From Agriotes lineatus (lineage: Eukaryota; Arthropoda; Insecta; Coleoptera; Elateridae), in contig CALNHX010005797.1 of the NCBI GenBank assembly GCA_940337035.1, positions 1 to 64,000 of the forward strand: a stretch of DNA of 64,000 bases. The letters run 5' to 3'. Position numbers and translations under genes: made by a program. Below, in pieces: positions 23,335 through 34,385 of the stretch. Numbering within the stretch: position 1 is the first letter of the stretch; each line of letters begins with the position of its first letter. The notes under the pieces were generated by a model. That model saw only the letters and a list, made by a program, of their open reading frames with translations. It was not told the DNA's origin and did no database searches.

Positions 23335-23649
23335 GATTTTCGCGCCTTTCTAGGTTATATTTACAAATTAGCCCAAACACCGTGTTCTGCTGAGTGGTCA
23401 AGCGGAAATGAAGCGACAATGGAGCGAAAATAAATTTGCTCCCAAAAATGGCAACTGCTGCAGAAGCGAAACCGAAGCGCTGTCGGTCAGCGAAGCGTTC
23501 AACGCAGTCGCTACCTCAGCGCTATGCCGGCTGAACGCACCCAATGACACAAGCAGCAGTGTCTTAACCGAAGCTGAAAACATGCTATTGAAGCAGCCGT
23601 TTGGACATTGCTACAAAGAAATTAGAGAAGCTGGAAATGTCTTTCAGCT

Positions 23650-24845
23650 TTACGCATACCAGATAACTAGATAGCATTTCTTTTTATGTACTAACAAGTG
23701 CAATGCACCCTGTATTTGGTGAAAATATTCATGGTTTTCATTTACCCCAAACTGTTGCAGTACCTTATCGTAAGAACAAATATAGCCTTTATCATGTGAT
23801 TCCATCAAGTTGGAATTGCAATATTTAAATGGACATTTAACTTCCACAAGCTCTTCCTACAAGGCCATCTGGGATGGCCCCAAGGTATCCAAACTGATGG
23901 AGCCATAGTCCAGCAGATGTCACAGAAAGTCCAGTTGCTGCCCCAAATGTTTCAATTGCATTATTTTCATGTTCTCGCCCCTCACCGAATGGCCTTTACT
24001 CCATCTAAGTTATATGTTCCTGCATAATAACAGAACTTTATGAAAAATGTGAAAAATATTTTGCAAAGCAAACCTGTTAGTTTTTTGAAAAGCGATGCAG
24101 GGTAACGATTTCTTTTGCAAGCTGCTAGCACCGTACCGAACAAACTGGCTGTTAAACGAAACCTGCGAATAATTAATCACAAGGGATTTTTTTACTGCCC
24201 TATGGTTTTCTCAAATATAGTTATTACTTGGTCTTGAGAAACATTCACTTTTTGTTCAAAATAACTAATTTTTTCAGATATATTTTGATATTCTGCGAAG
24301 AAAATTATATAACTAATCTGCGGAACAATAATATCTTCCTGTGCAGTAAGTTTAGGTGCTAGAAGCCAACTGAATCCTACCAGCCCTCCAAACGAAGCCA
24401 ATTTTTCTCTAAGCGTTTCGATCACTTTCTTGGTAACACTTCTCTTTGAAGCTCGATATTCCTTAACGGCAAAAACAATTCATCGATTGTTTTCAAGTTT
24501 TCATCAAGTGCTTTAGATTGTTTACGCACTGACCAGCTACATGACTGGTCCGTAACTGATATATTATAATGGGCAAATGGTGCCAGTGCAGCAACATGGT
24601 GACATGAAACTTGTCCACGAGGACATGTGCAAGAAGTTGAGGTTATGTTTTTGTCTTCATCGAGGAAGATCTACAAAGTAAAAATATATACTTAGTATTC
24701 GTTACTGCTTAGAATCCATCTGAAGCAGCAATCAGTATTTTAAATAATTATACTTTTTAAGCTAAAATGTATCTTACCTCAACATATGCTCTTTGGTATC
24801 GCTTATCTTTCATGCTTGCGTGTACTGTACCATTTACCATTTAAT
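23650..24845 (-). pseudogene. SWIM zinc finger plus YqaJ nuclease protein, decayed
   Basis: Read from 24845 leftward. Exon ending at 24778 (KDKRYQRAYVE, donor GTAAGA) joins an exon at 24670 with IFLDEDKNITSTS, CTCPRGQVSCHHVAALAPFA: a SWIM-type CxC...CxH zinc finger. After a frameshift near 24470 the frame continues VIETLREKLASFGGLVGFSW and FEKTIGQ (24425-24192), then a stop, KNPL, a second stop, and RRFRLTASLFGTVLAACKRN. The next exon begins at 24019 (TYNLDGVKAIR) and contains ENNAIETFGAATGLSVTSAG, LGAIPDGLVG and, after a 1-base shift near 23855, ELVEVKCPFKY, then HEYFHQIQGALHLL. PDG plus EVK is the catalytic signature of the YqaJ exonuclease fold. Such SWIM-YqaJ proteins are multicopy in many insects; function unknown to me. 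At least two stops and two frameshifts make this copy dead. Confidence 0.8.
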
Positions 24846-24849
24846 ACTG

Positions 24850-25540
24850 AACAGAAAAAGAAGACACTATTCAATTCAGCAGTATTGGCCGTATCCAATA
24901 TGAAAGAAAGTTTCCCGGAGGCTATCCAAGAATGTCCATAAAACGCTCTCCAGAGGCGAGCGTTCCCTTTCCAGGAACTTTCCATTTGAAAATATATTTT
25001 TTTGGAACTTTTCCTTATTGCCATTCTCTAGCGTGGTTTTAAAACTTTCTTTAGTGCAACAAAAGTTATTAAATTCGTCCTAGATTTTAAATGCGGCATT
25101 TGCCGCGGGTTTCAGCTAGTCTTATATATTACATAACTCGAAACCTTGCTGAGTAGTCATTCACTCTGTGGTCATGCTATACTTACCAAACAAATGATAA
25201 CTTGATAATCTGTATATGACATATAACTAAAAAATCTGTAAAAGTCTTTACCCAGGACTTCCCTTGTCGACATTGTGACACTAAGTAATTTTAAAAATCA
25301 AATTCGTTAGGAGTAAACATATCTTCACGTTTCTAATAAATTAAATAAATTTTCAAATAAAAAAACACGTTACCGGTGGCTGAATTGCAAGGGCAGGCGG
25401 ACTGCATATGCAGTTCCAACGTTTTGTGGGATATTGCAAGGAAACGGGCTATATTTCTACCTGCGCTACGAAGCACTACGTGAGCACGTGGCTGGCTTAA
25501 ATAGGACCTCTTTTCGTTGACAGCTCTTAATCTGTAAAGC
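24850..25540. other. No gene recognised
   Basis: A 73-codon minus frame at 24803-25024 is an off-frame reading through the SWIM-gene exon and its upstream DNA. Further exons of that pseudogene could lie here but none is recognisable. Confidence 0.45.
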
Positions 25541-26190
25541 AGAAAGAGCACTTACGCTGTATCTGTTGGATTCTCGTCAAAAGTAAAGTCTGAACTATGT
25601 GCAAATTGTTACTTTCCTGTATCTCAGTTAAACCAAAAATAAAAATATTGCGACTTGAATTCAGCTCTTGTAAATAATCCCATTCGATTTCTTTGTTTGG
25701 AGGTAGTTTACGCTTTCGCTTCCAGAGCTACCTGCGTTGCAGCTCTGTTTAACGTCCCGCATTAATTCGTTGCACCTTTTTGTATCGTACAGCATTTATT
25801 CTGTATCTATTGGGTTCCATTTTTGGCAAGAATAAAGCCTGCGCTATGTACAAATTACTACTTGTATCTAGTGGTAAGTTGAATAAAAAATAAACAACAT
25901 TTTATGTTTTTAAGGTGCCCTCCCTGTATATATTTGTCTGAACATTCCTCGATTTCATGCCTGGTAGATAAATAATGTGTATGCAAAGTATTGTCTTCCT
26001 TTACCAAATAGTTTTTGAGTTATACGCCAACAGACAGACAGACAGACAGACGGAATTGAGAATACCTGTTTTTCGTCATCTAGGGACCCTGAAACGTGAA
26101 GATCTGGAGAAATACCGGAAGGTGATTTTTTGCGATTACTTTATTCTTCTTTTAGACGATAAAACGAGGCCTGGTTCATTTATTACCTAA
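25540..26190. repeat. Dispersed repeat with CAGA microsatellite (copy 1)
   Basis: The block 25780-26190 is homologous to 62229-62670: shared AAGGTGCCC.CCCTGTAT, AAATAGTTTTTGAG.TATA, GCCAACAGACAGACAG, TTTTTCGTCATCTAGGGACC and AACGTGAAGATCTG. A microsatellite of CAGA units sits at the same internal position in both (26029-26052 here). A partial extra copy of the left part precedes it at 25545-25640. Confidence 0.82.
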
Positions 26191-26344
26191 CTTGAGAATA
26201 CCATACGTCATGTTACAGTTAAAGTAGTTTTATCGAAAATATTTTTCCAATACATCTTTTTTTTTATTTTAAACTGCATATTTACAATCTACTGTTAACA
26301 ATATATTAAGTATTGAGTAAACGTTATAGCGGTGTAAATGTCAG

Positions 26345-27030
26345 GAGGGGAGTATTAACCAGAGCTAATCTCCAGGTAGAGTTTGCATCAATCCTGGTTG
26401 GGTTGCAGCACTAGATCGAGTGGCCATTGTCGCTTTAGTCGTCTTGTAACAGCTGGTTGGTTGGTGAGTTGCTCGATGGGGTTTTTAGGGTGTTCTGGTA
26501 GATTGCTGTTGTATGCGGTTGAAAATCTCCTGAATTCGCTAGCTATATGGGGACTCTCATGTCGTTATGGAGGGTTTTATTAGTAACATACCAATGGACG
26601 TTGGCTACCATTCGGAGGATTTTGGATTGGAATCTCTGTAGAATTTTAGTGTGTGACGCCTTGGTGCATCCACAGAGCTGGATTCCATAGGTCCATGTGC
26701 GCTTCAGTATGGCTTTGTATATCAGTATTTTGTTTAACAGTAACTGGTCATTTGTTTAAGTTTTAGGTCTAAATTTTTTCTTGTAGCTTTGATGTGCATA
26801 CTCCATGTGAGTTTTTGGTCGAGGTGCATCCCGAGGTATTTTACCTCAGTCTTCACATCGGAATTAGGGCGTTGTTAATTCTGGTTTGCGAGCATTCGAC
26901 GCGTCTAATGCGCTGATTTGTCGGTATTAACTGTGATCTTCCACTTGTGGAACCAGTCTTGTAGTGAGTTGAGACGTTCTCGGAGGTGTTCTGCTGCTAT
27001 TTCAAGTGATCTATTGACTGACGGCATGGC
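26345..27030 (-). pseudogene. Jockey-like LINE, RT C-terminal fragment
   Basis: Read on minus: YLGMHLDQKLTWSMHIKATR, KNLDLKLKQM, then HRSWNPALWM-like sequence, ILQRFQSKILRMVANVHWYV and TNKTLHNDMRVP. This is the region after the catalytic core in Jockey-clade reverse transcriptases. Frameshifts and stops throughout; 5' truncated. Confidence 0.8.
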
Positions 27031-27054
27031 TGTGTGTGTCGTCCTCGAATGTGG

Positions 27055-27490
27055 CAAGTACAGTCTTCTTCTTCTTTGTCAGCCTTCCTCTATCCACTCA
27101 TGGATGTAGGCGTCACTCATTTCTCTCCATCTATGTCGATCACTGGCTTTCTGTGTCCAGTTCCTACCCGCTATCTTCCGAATGTCATCTGCCCATCGTT
27201 TCTGAGGTCGACACTTGTTACGCTTAGTTTCACATGGGCGCCATAATAGTGAATTCGTTGTTCATCTTTTATCGACTTGTTTCGCAATGTGTCCGGCCCA
27301 TTTCCATTTGAGGCTTGCTATGCGTTCTATGATGTCCGTTATTTTTGTTCTATGTCGAATCTCGTCATTGCGGATCTTATCTCTTAATGATATCCCAAGC
27401 ATAGCACGCTCCATGACTTTGTGTAACTTTCAATCTATCAGCGTTCCGTACTGTAAGGGCCACTGTTTCCATACCATATGTAGCCACTGG
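27055..27490 (-). pseudogene. RTE-like LINE 3' fragment
   Basis: Minus strand reads PVATYGMETVALTVRNADRL, a frameshift, RAMLGISLRDKIRNDEIRHR, TKITDIIERIASLKWKWAGH, a stop, then RWADDIRKIAGRNWTQKASD and RWREMSDAYIHEWIEEG. These are the C-terminal blocks of RTE-clade LINEs, ending in a GAA-repeat tail (complement at 27060-27075). It abuts the 3' end of the next element, which has a different sequence, so they are separate insertions. Confidence 0.83.
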
Positions 27491-29787
27491 TCTTCTTCTT
27501 CTTCTAGCAGCCCTTCTTCATCCACTCCTGGACATAGGCCTCCCCTATTCTTTTCCATGACTCTTTGTTCTGTGCCAGTTGGTGCCATTTACTCCCTACT
27601 TTGTTCTTAATGTCGTCAAGCCAACGTCGTTGTGGCCTGCCAACACTTCTCTTGTGTAGTCTTGGCCTCCATTGTGTTATCCGTTTTGTCCATCTGGTTT
27701 CATCTTGGCGGGCAACATGCCCCACCCAGTTCCATTTCTGTTGGGCAATGCGTTTTATAACATCTTCTACTTTAGTTCTTTGCCTTATTTCCTTATTAGT
27801 GATATGATCCCTGAGACTTATCCCCAACATCATTCGTTCAATGGCCCTTTGTGTTGTTCTAAATCTGTTGGTTGATTTATTGGTGAGTGTGGCAGTTTCC
27901 ATTCCGTAGGTCATTACGGGAACTATGCAGGTGTTGAATACTTTCCTTTTAAGGTTTATTGGGATACTTGTATTTCTAAGGATGTATGATAATTTGCCTG
28001 TGGCTATCCACGTCATTCGAATTCGTCTTTCTATTTCGGCAGTTTGGTTCTCCTTGCTTAGTTTAATGTTGTGTCCTAAATAGACGTATTCTTCGACATT
28101 CTCTATGACATGGTCGCCCAGGCGTATTTCTGTGTTGTCTGTTGTCACAATTTTAGTTTTGGCTAAGTTCATGGTAAGCCCAATTTTTTCGGATTTTGAC
28201 TTTAGTTCATTCATTATGTCTTGCAACTCCTCCATGTCTTGGCTAATAAGCACGATGTCGTCCGCGAAGCGAAGGTGGTTTAAATATCTGCCGTCTATTT
28301 TAATACCTTCGTGATCCCAATCCAGTGTTTTGAAAACATCCTCCAATGCAAGAGTAACCAGTTTTGGGGAGATGGTGTCACCCTGTCTGATTCCTCTTTT
28401 TATTGAGATTTTATTTGTTTTTATATCTTCAGCGATGTTTACTTCGATTGTTGCATTTTCGTATATATATTTAATAAGTTTGTATATCTTGAGTCCACTC
28501 TTGCACTGTTTAGAGCTTCAAAAATAGACCATAATTCCACTGTGTCGAAGGCTTTGTTGTAGTCAATGAATGCAAGGTGGAGTGGTTCGTTATATTCATT
28601 GCATTTTTCTATAAGTGAGCGGATGGATTGAATATGTTCGATAGTGCTGAAGCCTTTCCGGAATCCGGCCTGCTCAGGAGGTTGATAAGCATCCAATTTA
28701 TTCGTAAGTCTATTTGTTATGATCTTAGTCAACAACTTGTACGGATGAGGGAGTAGACTGATAGGTCGATAATTTTCTATTTTTAGTTTGTCACCTTTTT
28801 TATGTATTAGTACAACCTGGGCGTTCTGCCACGTCTCTGGTATCTTACTCTCGGTCAAGCATTTGTTAAGTAGTATTTTCATGGATTCGATAGTCGCCTT
28901 CCCTCCAAATTTTATCATTTCGGTTGTAATAAAGTGTTCTCCCGGTGTTCTATTATTGTTCATTTGGTTTAATGCTGCTTCGATTTCTTGTGATGTGATG
29001 TCAGGTAGTTCTTCGGAGCCAAGATTCAGAATTGTTTTCTCAGTTATTTCATGTGGTTTTGGATATTTTCTGAGTATAATGTGCTGAAGAAGCTTTCCGT
29101 GATTCTTATTAGGTTTTCTTTATCTTCTTTGATGTCTCCATTTTCATCTTTTATCTGGTGTATTCTGAGTCGCCCTTTGGTATTTATTTTCTTTAGGATT
29201 TTTATATTTTTGTTTTCTTCGATGGTCTTCATTACCAGTTCTGTGTTATAGTGTCTGATAGGGATGGGCGCGTGACGTGAAAACAGTCGTGTCACGTCGT
29301 GTCACGGCGTGTCACGTCGTGAACGTGACTAATATTTGAAAATCGTGACGTGAACGTGAGTGAACGTGAGTGAAAATATCCAAGGCGTGATTCACGTTTC
29401 ACGTTAATTTCACGTTAAATATTTAGTAACGAATAAAAAACTGCAGGGTGTATGTAGCTTTATTTTTGGACCCTATTTATAAATCCTTAAAGTTTATACC
29501 TTCACATAAAAGAGAAGATTATAATGCAAATAAAACTATAAGTAGATGATAATGATGAAATACATAGCAAACGACTCAAAACTGGTACATCAGCATCAGA
29601 TTCTTATCTTTCTACACTTAGAGATAGCTGTGACGATGACACATGTAATTAGGATGATGTCGAAACTGAACTAAATTAGTATGTTAAATTAAAATTCGGA
29701 AATGTAGATGACATTTTAAGATTTTGGAAAAACAGTGTAAATACGCCACTGTTAAAAAAACTTAAAAAATTTTAAACCGTTTTAAAC

Positions 29788-29931
29788 ATACCGGCAAGTT
29801 CCGCTACAAGCGAAAGAGTATTTTCTACAGCTGGGCGAATTTTAGAAGAGCGCAGAATTCGACTTAACGCTGAACATGTTGATTACATATTATTTTTAAA
29901 TCAACATTTTAATGTGTCTATGTGTAGATGA
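29788..29931 (+). pseudogene. hAT transposase dimerisation-domain remnant
   Basis: Reads IPASSATSERVFSTAGRILE, ERRIRLNAEHVDYILFLNQH, F, then NVSMCR and a stop: the C-terminal hAT family dimerisation motif. Upstream (29520-29787) traces such as GNVDDILRFWKNSVNTPLL are visible between stops. The catalytic part is missing. Confidence 0.9.
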
Positions 29932-30230
29932 ACTTATTATTCTAATAAAAGTAATGGTTTGTTTTTTATACTCGGCTAACGCTGAAAATGTTAATTACGT
30001 TTTATTATTAAACCAAAAATGTATTGTGTAGATGTGTAGATGGACCACCTATTTTTAGAAAAGTACCTAATGTTTTGTTTTGTATACTCGACCTAACACT
30101 GAAAATGTTGATTACGTTTTATTTTTAAACCAATTTATTGTGTACTTGTGTAGATAAACTTATTATTCTAATAAAAGTAATGTTTTTTTTGTATACTCGC
30201 TTTAACTCTGAAAATTTTGATCCTTGTATG
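29850..30230. repeat. Tandem copies of the transposase tail region, about 110-120 bp unit
   Basis: The motif ACTTAACGCTGAACATGTTG in the coding tail (about 29855) recurs as CTAACGCTGAAAATGTTAAT (29976), CTAACACTGAAAATGTTGAT (30089) and TTTAACTCTGAAAATTTTGAT-like sequence (30199). TTATTCTAATAAAAGTAATG recurs at about 29936 and 30161. Three to four copies, diverged. Confidence 0.82.
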
Positions 30231-32189
30231 TAAAAGTACTTTCAAACCTACGAATTAAAAGTGTTGCCTAGCAACATATACCTTCTGTACTCATACCAAT
30301 AAGGGAAACGTCAATTCCAATGACAGCTTTTGGTATTAAAAGTAATGTCTTTGAAGACAGCTGCAAGAAATATATTTGCGAGAAATCAGTATTTATCCCT
30401 TGTCGAAGTTATTGTAGTCAATTTTCATTTTTTTCTTTTTATGTCAACTATTCTGATTGCAACATATCACGTAAATTATGTCAGGTGCAAAACATATTTT
30501 TATTTCTCTTTAGGCTTTTTTCATTGGTTTTAAATTTGAATATTCTGTTCTATCTGAATTTAAATTTTGAAATAAAAGCTGCGTGTCACGTCGTGAGTGG
30601 CGTGTCACGCCGTGAACGTGAGTGAACGTGAGCGTGAACGTGCGTGAACGTGACTGATTAAAGCAAGCGTGAAACGTGCGTGACGTGAGCGAAAATTCAC
30701 TCACGCGCCCATCTCTAGTGTCTGATGTCATCTCTTATTTTCTTCTTAATGGTTTTGTTCAATTCCTTGTATTCTGGTGTTCTCTTCTTCATGTTTCTCC
30801 TTTTCTCCATTTGGTCTATTGTTTCTTTTCTTATTTTTGTATTCTTTTGTTTTGTTCTGGTGCATATCTTCTTGGTGACTGATTTTATGTCTGTTTTTTT
30901 TTTGTTTTCTAGAGTGTTTATATTCATGTTTTCTAGTATTTCGGCATTGGATAGTTTTTTATTTAGTTCAGTTTGGTAGACTTGTAGATTTTCTTTTATT
31001 GTTTTTATTGTGGGAAAACGTTGTTGTTTAAATAATTTCCTTCGTTCTGCTTTAGTGTTTATTTCTATTCTAGCTCTTATCAATCTGTGGTCACTACCCG
31101 TATCAAAGTGATTTAAAACTGACACATCTTTTACTGTATGTTTGTGATTTGTTAATATGTAATCAATTTCGTTTTTCACAGTTGAGTTTGGGTTTCTCCA
31201 AGTCCATCTTCTTTTTGCTGGTTTTTGGAAGAAGGTATTCATACAGTACAATTTTTCTTGATTCATATAGTTCATAAGTTGTTCTCCTCGTTCATTGGTG
31301 GAACCAAGGCCGAAGTTTCCGATGTATTGATTACAGTTATTTTTTGGTATCCCTAATTTGGCATTAAAATCGCCTATAATAAATTTATAGTGCGCTTTTT
31401 CTGATGACGTTGCTAGAGAGATATCTTCGTAAAGATCTTCTATTTCCTCATCACATGCAGAGCTAGTAGGGGCATATACTTGGATAATTTGAATGCTATA
31501 TCGCTGTGATAGTTTGAGTACTATATATTTAACCCGATGTGATATGGATTTCATTTTAGTAACTAGGTGTTTAATATTTTTGTTTATCATAATCGCTGTT
31601 CCTCCTATGTGTGAATCTATTTCTTTGTTGTTGTGATATAGAAGATGACCCGATTTTAATGTTATACATTTCTCGTCGGGTAGTCTGGTTTCACATATGC
31701 CTAAGAATTTCCATTTAATAAGAGACAATTCTTTTTCTAGTTCTTCTAGGTGTTCGTTGGATCTCATGGTTCGGATATTGTATGTTGCAATGTAGAGCTT
31801 AACTTTTGTGGCGTTTTTCTTTGGGGTTTATTTTGATGAATTTTTGCCTCCCCCAGAATCCTTGAGGCTAACCTTATTGAAGGTGTGGGAGTTGTCACTG
31901 AGTGAGCTACTCACCTGGGGTTCACGACCGGTCGTTTTGAAACTCATCATGTTTTGTATAAGGGGGGGTTGTTAGCCTTAATCCTCCACGTTGGCTAGAC
32001 GGCTTGGAGGATGGGTAGGAAATGTAAGGTAGGATTATTTGTGGTTTATGGACGGGTTTAAGGGGGAAGGGTGTTAGGACTTGGTTACCGCTTCAAAGGG
32101 ATTGGTGGATAACCAAGGCTCACGTAGGCAGGGTCGCATCCCTGAAGTAGAGCTATTCTTTATCGGGATTATAAAGAAGTCTCTACCCG

Positions 32190-33110
32190 CTACTGGTTGT
32201 ATGCAAATATCGTAAACTTTACGTTTAAGATTGATCGGAAAATCTGGATTTTTTAAGATATACGACAATTTGCAAATGCGGCCCATGCCAGTGATATTTT
32301 TTAACGACCAGATAATGAGATTTTTCTTGTTGTTTCGCCCATGTTACTTCTTCATAGAATTGTATAATTTTCTTGTCTTCGGTTATACTTGTTGGGGTGT
32401 AGACATTTATGATTTGAAGTGTATAACGCATATTTAGTTTGCTTATTATGTATATGATTAGATCCGATATGGACTGGTATTTGATAACTCTATGTTTCAT
32501 CTTTGGTTTACTATAAAACCTATGTAGTTTTTCGTGTCAGAATTTTTATTATACCGGGTGGCCATAAATATCTGATATCACGTTACCTTTGAAATCAACA
32601 CCGCTTTATTAAACTGATGAATCCAACTAAACTAAATGTCCTCACAACTAAAATTCCTATCTGTCAAAAATTATTACAGATTGGAATAAGTAATGGAGTT
32701 AGAACAGAAGACTTTTATAATCGAGTCGTATTTAAGAAATGGTGTCAATAACCTTGCATTTTATTACATTACATACCAATACTTATTATAATTGAAATAT
32801 AATGGTAACCAACATTTATAAGTAGCTAATTCTATGGCTACCGGGATCTCAGATATTTATGGCCACCCGGTATAGTATGTGGCCACTTTTCAATTCAGCG
32901 GTTTTTTCTCCTGAGAGTCGCGTTTTGGACAGTCTGACACATCCTATTTTATAGATTTTAGTCCATTTTGCAGTTCTTCTAGTTTTTCTTCTGATCTTAT
33001 TGTTTTTATGCTGTATGTTCCAATATATAGATTATTTGTAAAGGCATTTTTCACCTGTTTCGAATACCCCCCCTCCCCCAGAATTCATGGGGCTGACTAA
33101 TACATCAATT
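32190..33110 (-). pseudogene. RTE-like LINE with large internal deletion
   Basis: Minus strand: endonuclease start NNLYIGTYSIKTIRSEEKLE near 33010, then DTKNYIGFIVNQR, KHRVIKYQSISDLIIYIISK, LQIINVYTPTS. At about 32290 it jumps to GRICKLSYILKNPDFPINLK, RKVYDICIQPV, a segment from well inside the reverse transcriptase region. Everything between is deleted. A TA-flanked MITE (32554-32870) splits the endonuclease. The C-rich leader at 33060-33080 resembles that of the RTE copy at 31855, so the 5' ends are related. Confidence 0.8.
32554..32870. mobile_element. TA-flanked MITE, 317 bp
   Basis: Ends CCGGGTGGCCATAAATATCT and complement, flanked by TA. Non-coding. Inserted in the deleted RTE copy. 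Confidence 0.88.
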
Positions 33111-33119
33111 CACAAATAC

Positions 33120-33330
33120 TCCAGATATGATATGGTGGTAGTCTGATACTGTACTATTCATTTTAATGTGATAGGTTCTGTCTGTTAGGTATGATTTAAG
33201 TACTAGGTACAGCTAGCTTGGGAGATGCAGTTTTAGTTTGTATAACAGACCTTTATGCCAGACTTTATCGAACACCTATTTTATGTCTGAGAAAACGGTT
33301 GCACACTCTTCTTCGGTGGCTTTGGTTAGC
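33120..33330 (-). pseudogene. Jockey-like reverse transcriptase fragment
   Basis: Minus strand: TKATEEECATVFSDIK, a stop, VFDKVWHKGLLYKLKLHLPS, LYLVLKSYLTDRTYHIK. This is the block around the first RT aspartate (DVEKAFDKVWH-type) in Jockey-clade LINEs; short and broken. Confidence 0.75.
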
Positions 33331-33369
33331 CTAACAATGAAAGACCGGTTTTATGTTTTCAAAATAATT

Positions 33370-33500
33370 TTTATTTTTTAACATAGGCTTTTAGACGCTC
33401 AATACATTTTGCCCAGCAATGCTCTAAGGCTTTGATCCCATGACGGAAAGTGCTTTACTCAAGGTCTGCAAAATAGCCTCCAACAGTTGCCGTGACCTTT
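33370..33500 (-). pseudogene. Mariner transposase C-terminal scrap
   Basis: Minus strand: VGGYFADLE, stop, STFRHGIKALEHCWAKCIER, LKAYVKK. This matches the end of mariner-type transposases (YFADL....F..GI..LE.RW.KCI...G.YV.K). Confidence 0.65.
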
Positions 33501-33582
33501 TCAACAACAAAAAAATATTACGTATAGGTATTAATGTATTATCAAGACAATTTAAAAATTCCAAGTGACTATTTTTCGGAGA

Positions 33583-33915
33583 TTATATACTTACACCAAA
33601 TACCAGTTTTTGCCTACCCGCGGTTACCACTATCCATAACTGTTCGATAACATTATCAGTTTGTATAATATAATGCTTGAATGATGATTTAACGTATATA
33701 CCAACTCCACCTCCCCTCGTACGATCACGTCGTAAAAACCAGTAGCCATCTATTGCCGCCACATCTGAAGATATATTAGGCGTTAACCAGGTTGCACTTA
33801 CAGTCAGTGAGTCGTAGTTTGTATCAATTTCATGGTCGCGAATATTCGAATAACTTGCCATCAATGATCTTGCATTCAGGTGCGCACATTGAACATTAAG
33901 AACGATATCATTCAT
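33583..33915 (-). pseudogene. LINE endonuclease-domain fragment
   Basis: An open 110-codon frame: QCAHLNARSLMASYSNIRDH, ETD region SLTVSATWLTPNISSDVA, AIDGYWFLRRDRTRGGGVGI, YVKSSFKHYI. This is the N-terminal half of an AP-type endonuclease as in Jockey/CR1-group LINEs (S.TWL, RGGGV..YV); the usual SETWL glutamate is A here. Catalytic GDFN and SDH blocks are absent, so it is truncated. Confidence 0.75.
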
Positions 33916-34189
33916 GATAACTAGATTTTTTTTAAGTAATATGGCAGAAATATGAGATATAATTAGGCATTTAATTTAATGTGCAATTGCAATAAGAAAT
34001 TAAACTAAGGATACTTATACCGGTAACTTAATTACAGCAAGCAGCATTTTAAAAATATAAACACAGCTTCATGTGGAAGGTGGAATAGCAGATAATTCAA
34101 CAGCTCATTGAATCTTAAAAACTTTGCTATCCAACGACCAAACATTGGTGATACCATATATTTGTTGTTGTGTTATAAATGTAACTTGC

Positions 34190-34385
34190 AGAGTACCAAT
34201 CCATGGTGGGTACCAATGTTGGCTGATGTCAAGACTCAAACAGCCCATATGTGGGTTGGTGTAATTTCCTTGTTTGTGATAAAGTAGTCAATTATTGATT
34301 TCTGATTTCTGCTATTGACGAATGTGTACATGTGTTGCTCTTTATGCGGAAAGAAGGTATTATATTGATTCTTAGTTCATAGTAT
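34190..34385 (-). pseudogene. LINE endonuclease tail fragment
   Basis: Minus strand across frames: FFPHKEQHMYTFVNSRNQKS, IIDYFITNKEITPTHM, then broken sequence. Resembles the R.TW/IDY.. segment of RTE-type endonucleases. Confidence 0.55.

Larger units (their letters stand above)
18653..23542. mobile_element. PIF/Harbinger element, 4.9 kb with nested inserts
   Basis: Inverted ends share GGGTGCGTTCAGCCGGC and TAGCGCTGA (18653-18679 and 23516-23542), flanked by AAT on both sides (18650-18652, 23543-23545), a 3-bp duplication. Inside are the transposase gene on plus (18701-19420) and the Myb/SANT gene on minus (22268-23334), the two-gene set of autonomous Harbinger elements, here convergent. The right subterminal region is rich in GAAGCG / GCGAAGCG repeats. 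Three TA-flanked inserts and a palindromic block lie between the two genes and explain the large size. Confidence 0.82.
29259..30717 (+). mobile_element. hAT element inserted in the LINE
   Basis: A 1459-bp element with ends TAGGGATGGGCGCGTGACG and complement, exact 8-bp duplication GTGTCTGA (29251-29258 and 30718-30725). Subterminal zones are full of CACGTTCAC / GTGAACGTGA repeats. It retains only the end of its transposase (29788-29931) with degraded coding before it, so it is an internally deleted copy. Removing it and one duplication restores an uninterrupted LINE frame (IRH then YNTELVMKTIEEN). Confidence 0.95.
27504..31832 (-). pseudogene. RTE-clade LINE, EN-RT protein, split by a hAT element
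   Basis: An almost complete non-LTR retrotransposon ORF on minus. The open frame begins after the stop near 31832; first domain is an AP endonuclease: LYIATYNIRT, GICETRLPD, QVYAPTS, IIGDFNAKLG, NEIDYILTN, TGSDHRLIRARI. The hAT element at 29259-30717 interrupts it. Reverse transcriptase follows: NYRPISLLPHPYKLLTKII, EQAGFRKGFSTIEHIQ, AFIDYNKAFDTVE, GIRQGDTISPKL, LRFADDIVLIS, and a C-terminal WNWVGHVARQDETRW and GEAYVQEWMKKG. FADD replaces the common YADD. Two single-base frameshifts (about 29044-29056 and 28471-28480) disable it. The 3' end has GAA repeats (complement at 27490-27503). No upstream first ORF is seen, as usual for RTE. Confidence 0.9.

Noticed and set aside
24803..25024. 73-codon minus frame resembling WIASGKLSFIL of LINEs
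   Set aside because: Only a few residues resemble RTE, and the left part is an off-frame reading of the SWIM-gene exon.
27215..27610. 131-codon plus-strand frame
   Set aside because: Antisense to LINE coding sequence; the minus strand carries the recognisable RTE blocks.
30320..30625. 101-codon plus-strand frame in the hAT element
   Set aside because: No similarity to transposase and lies past the tandem tail repeats; AT-rich hydrophobic noise.
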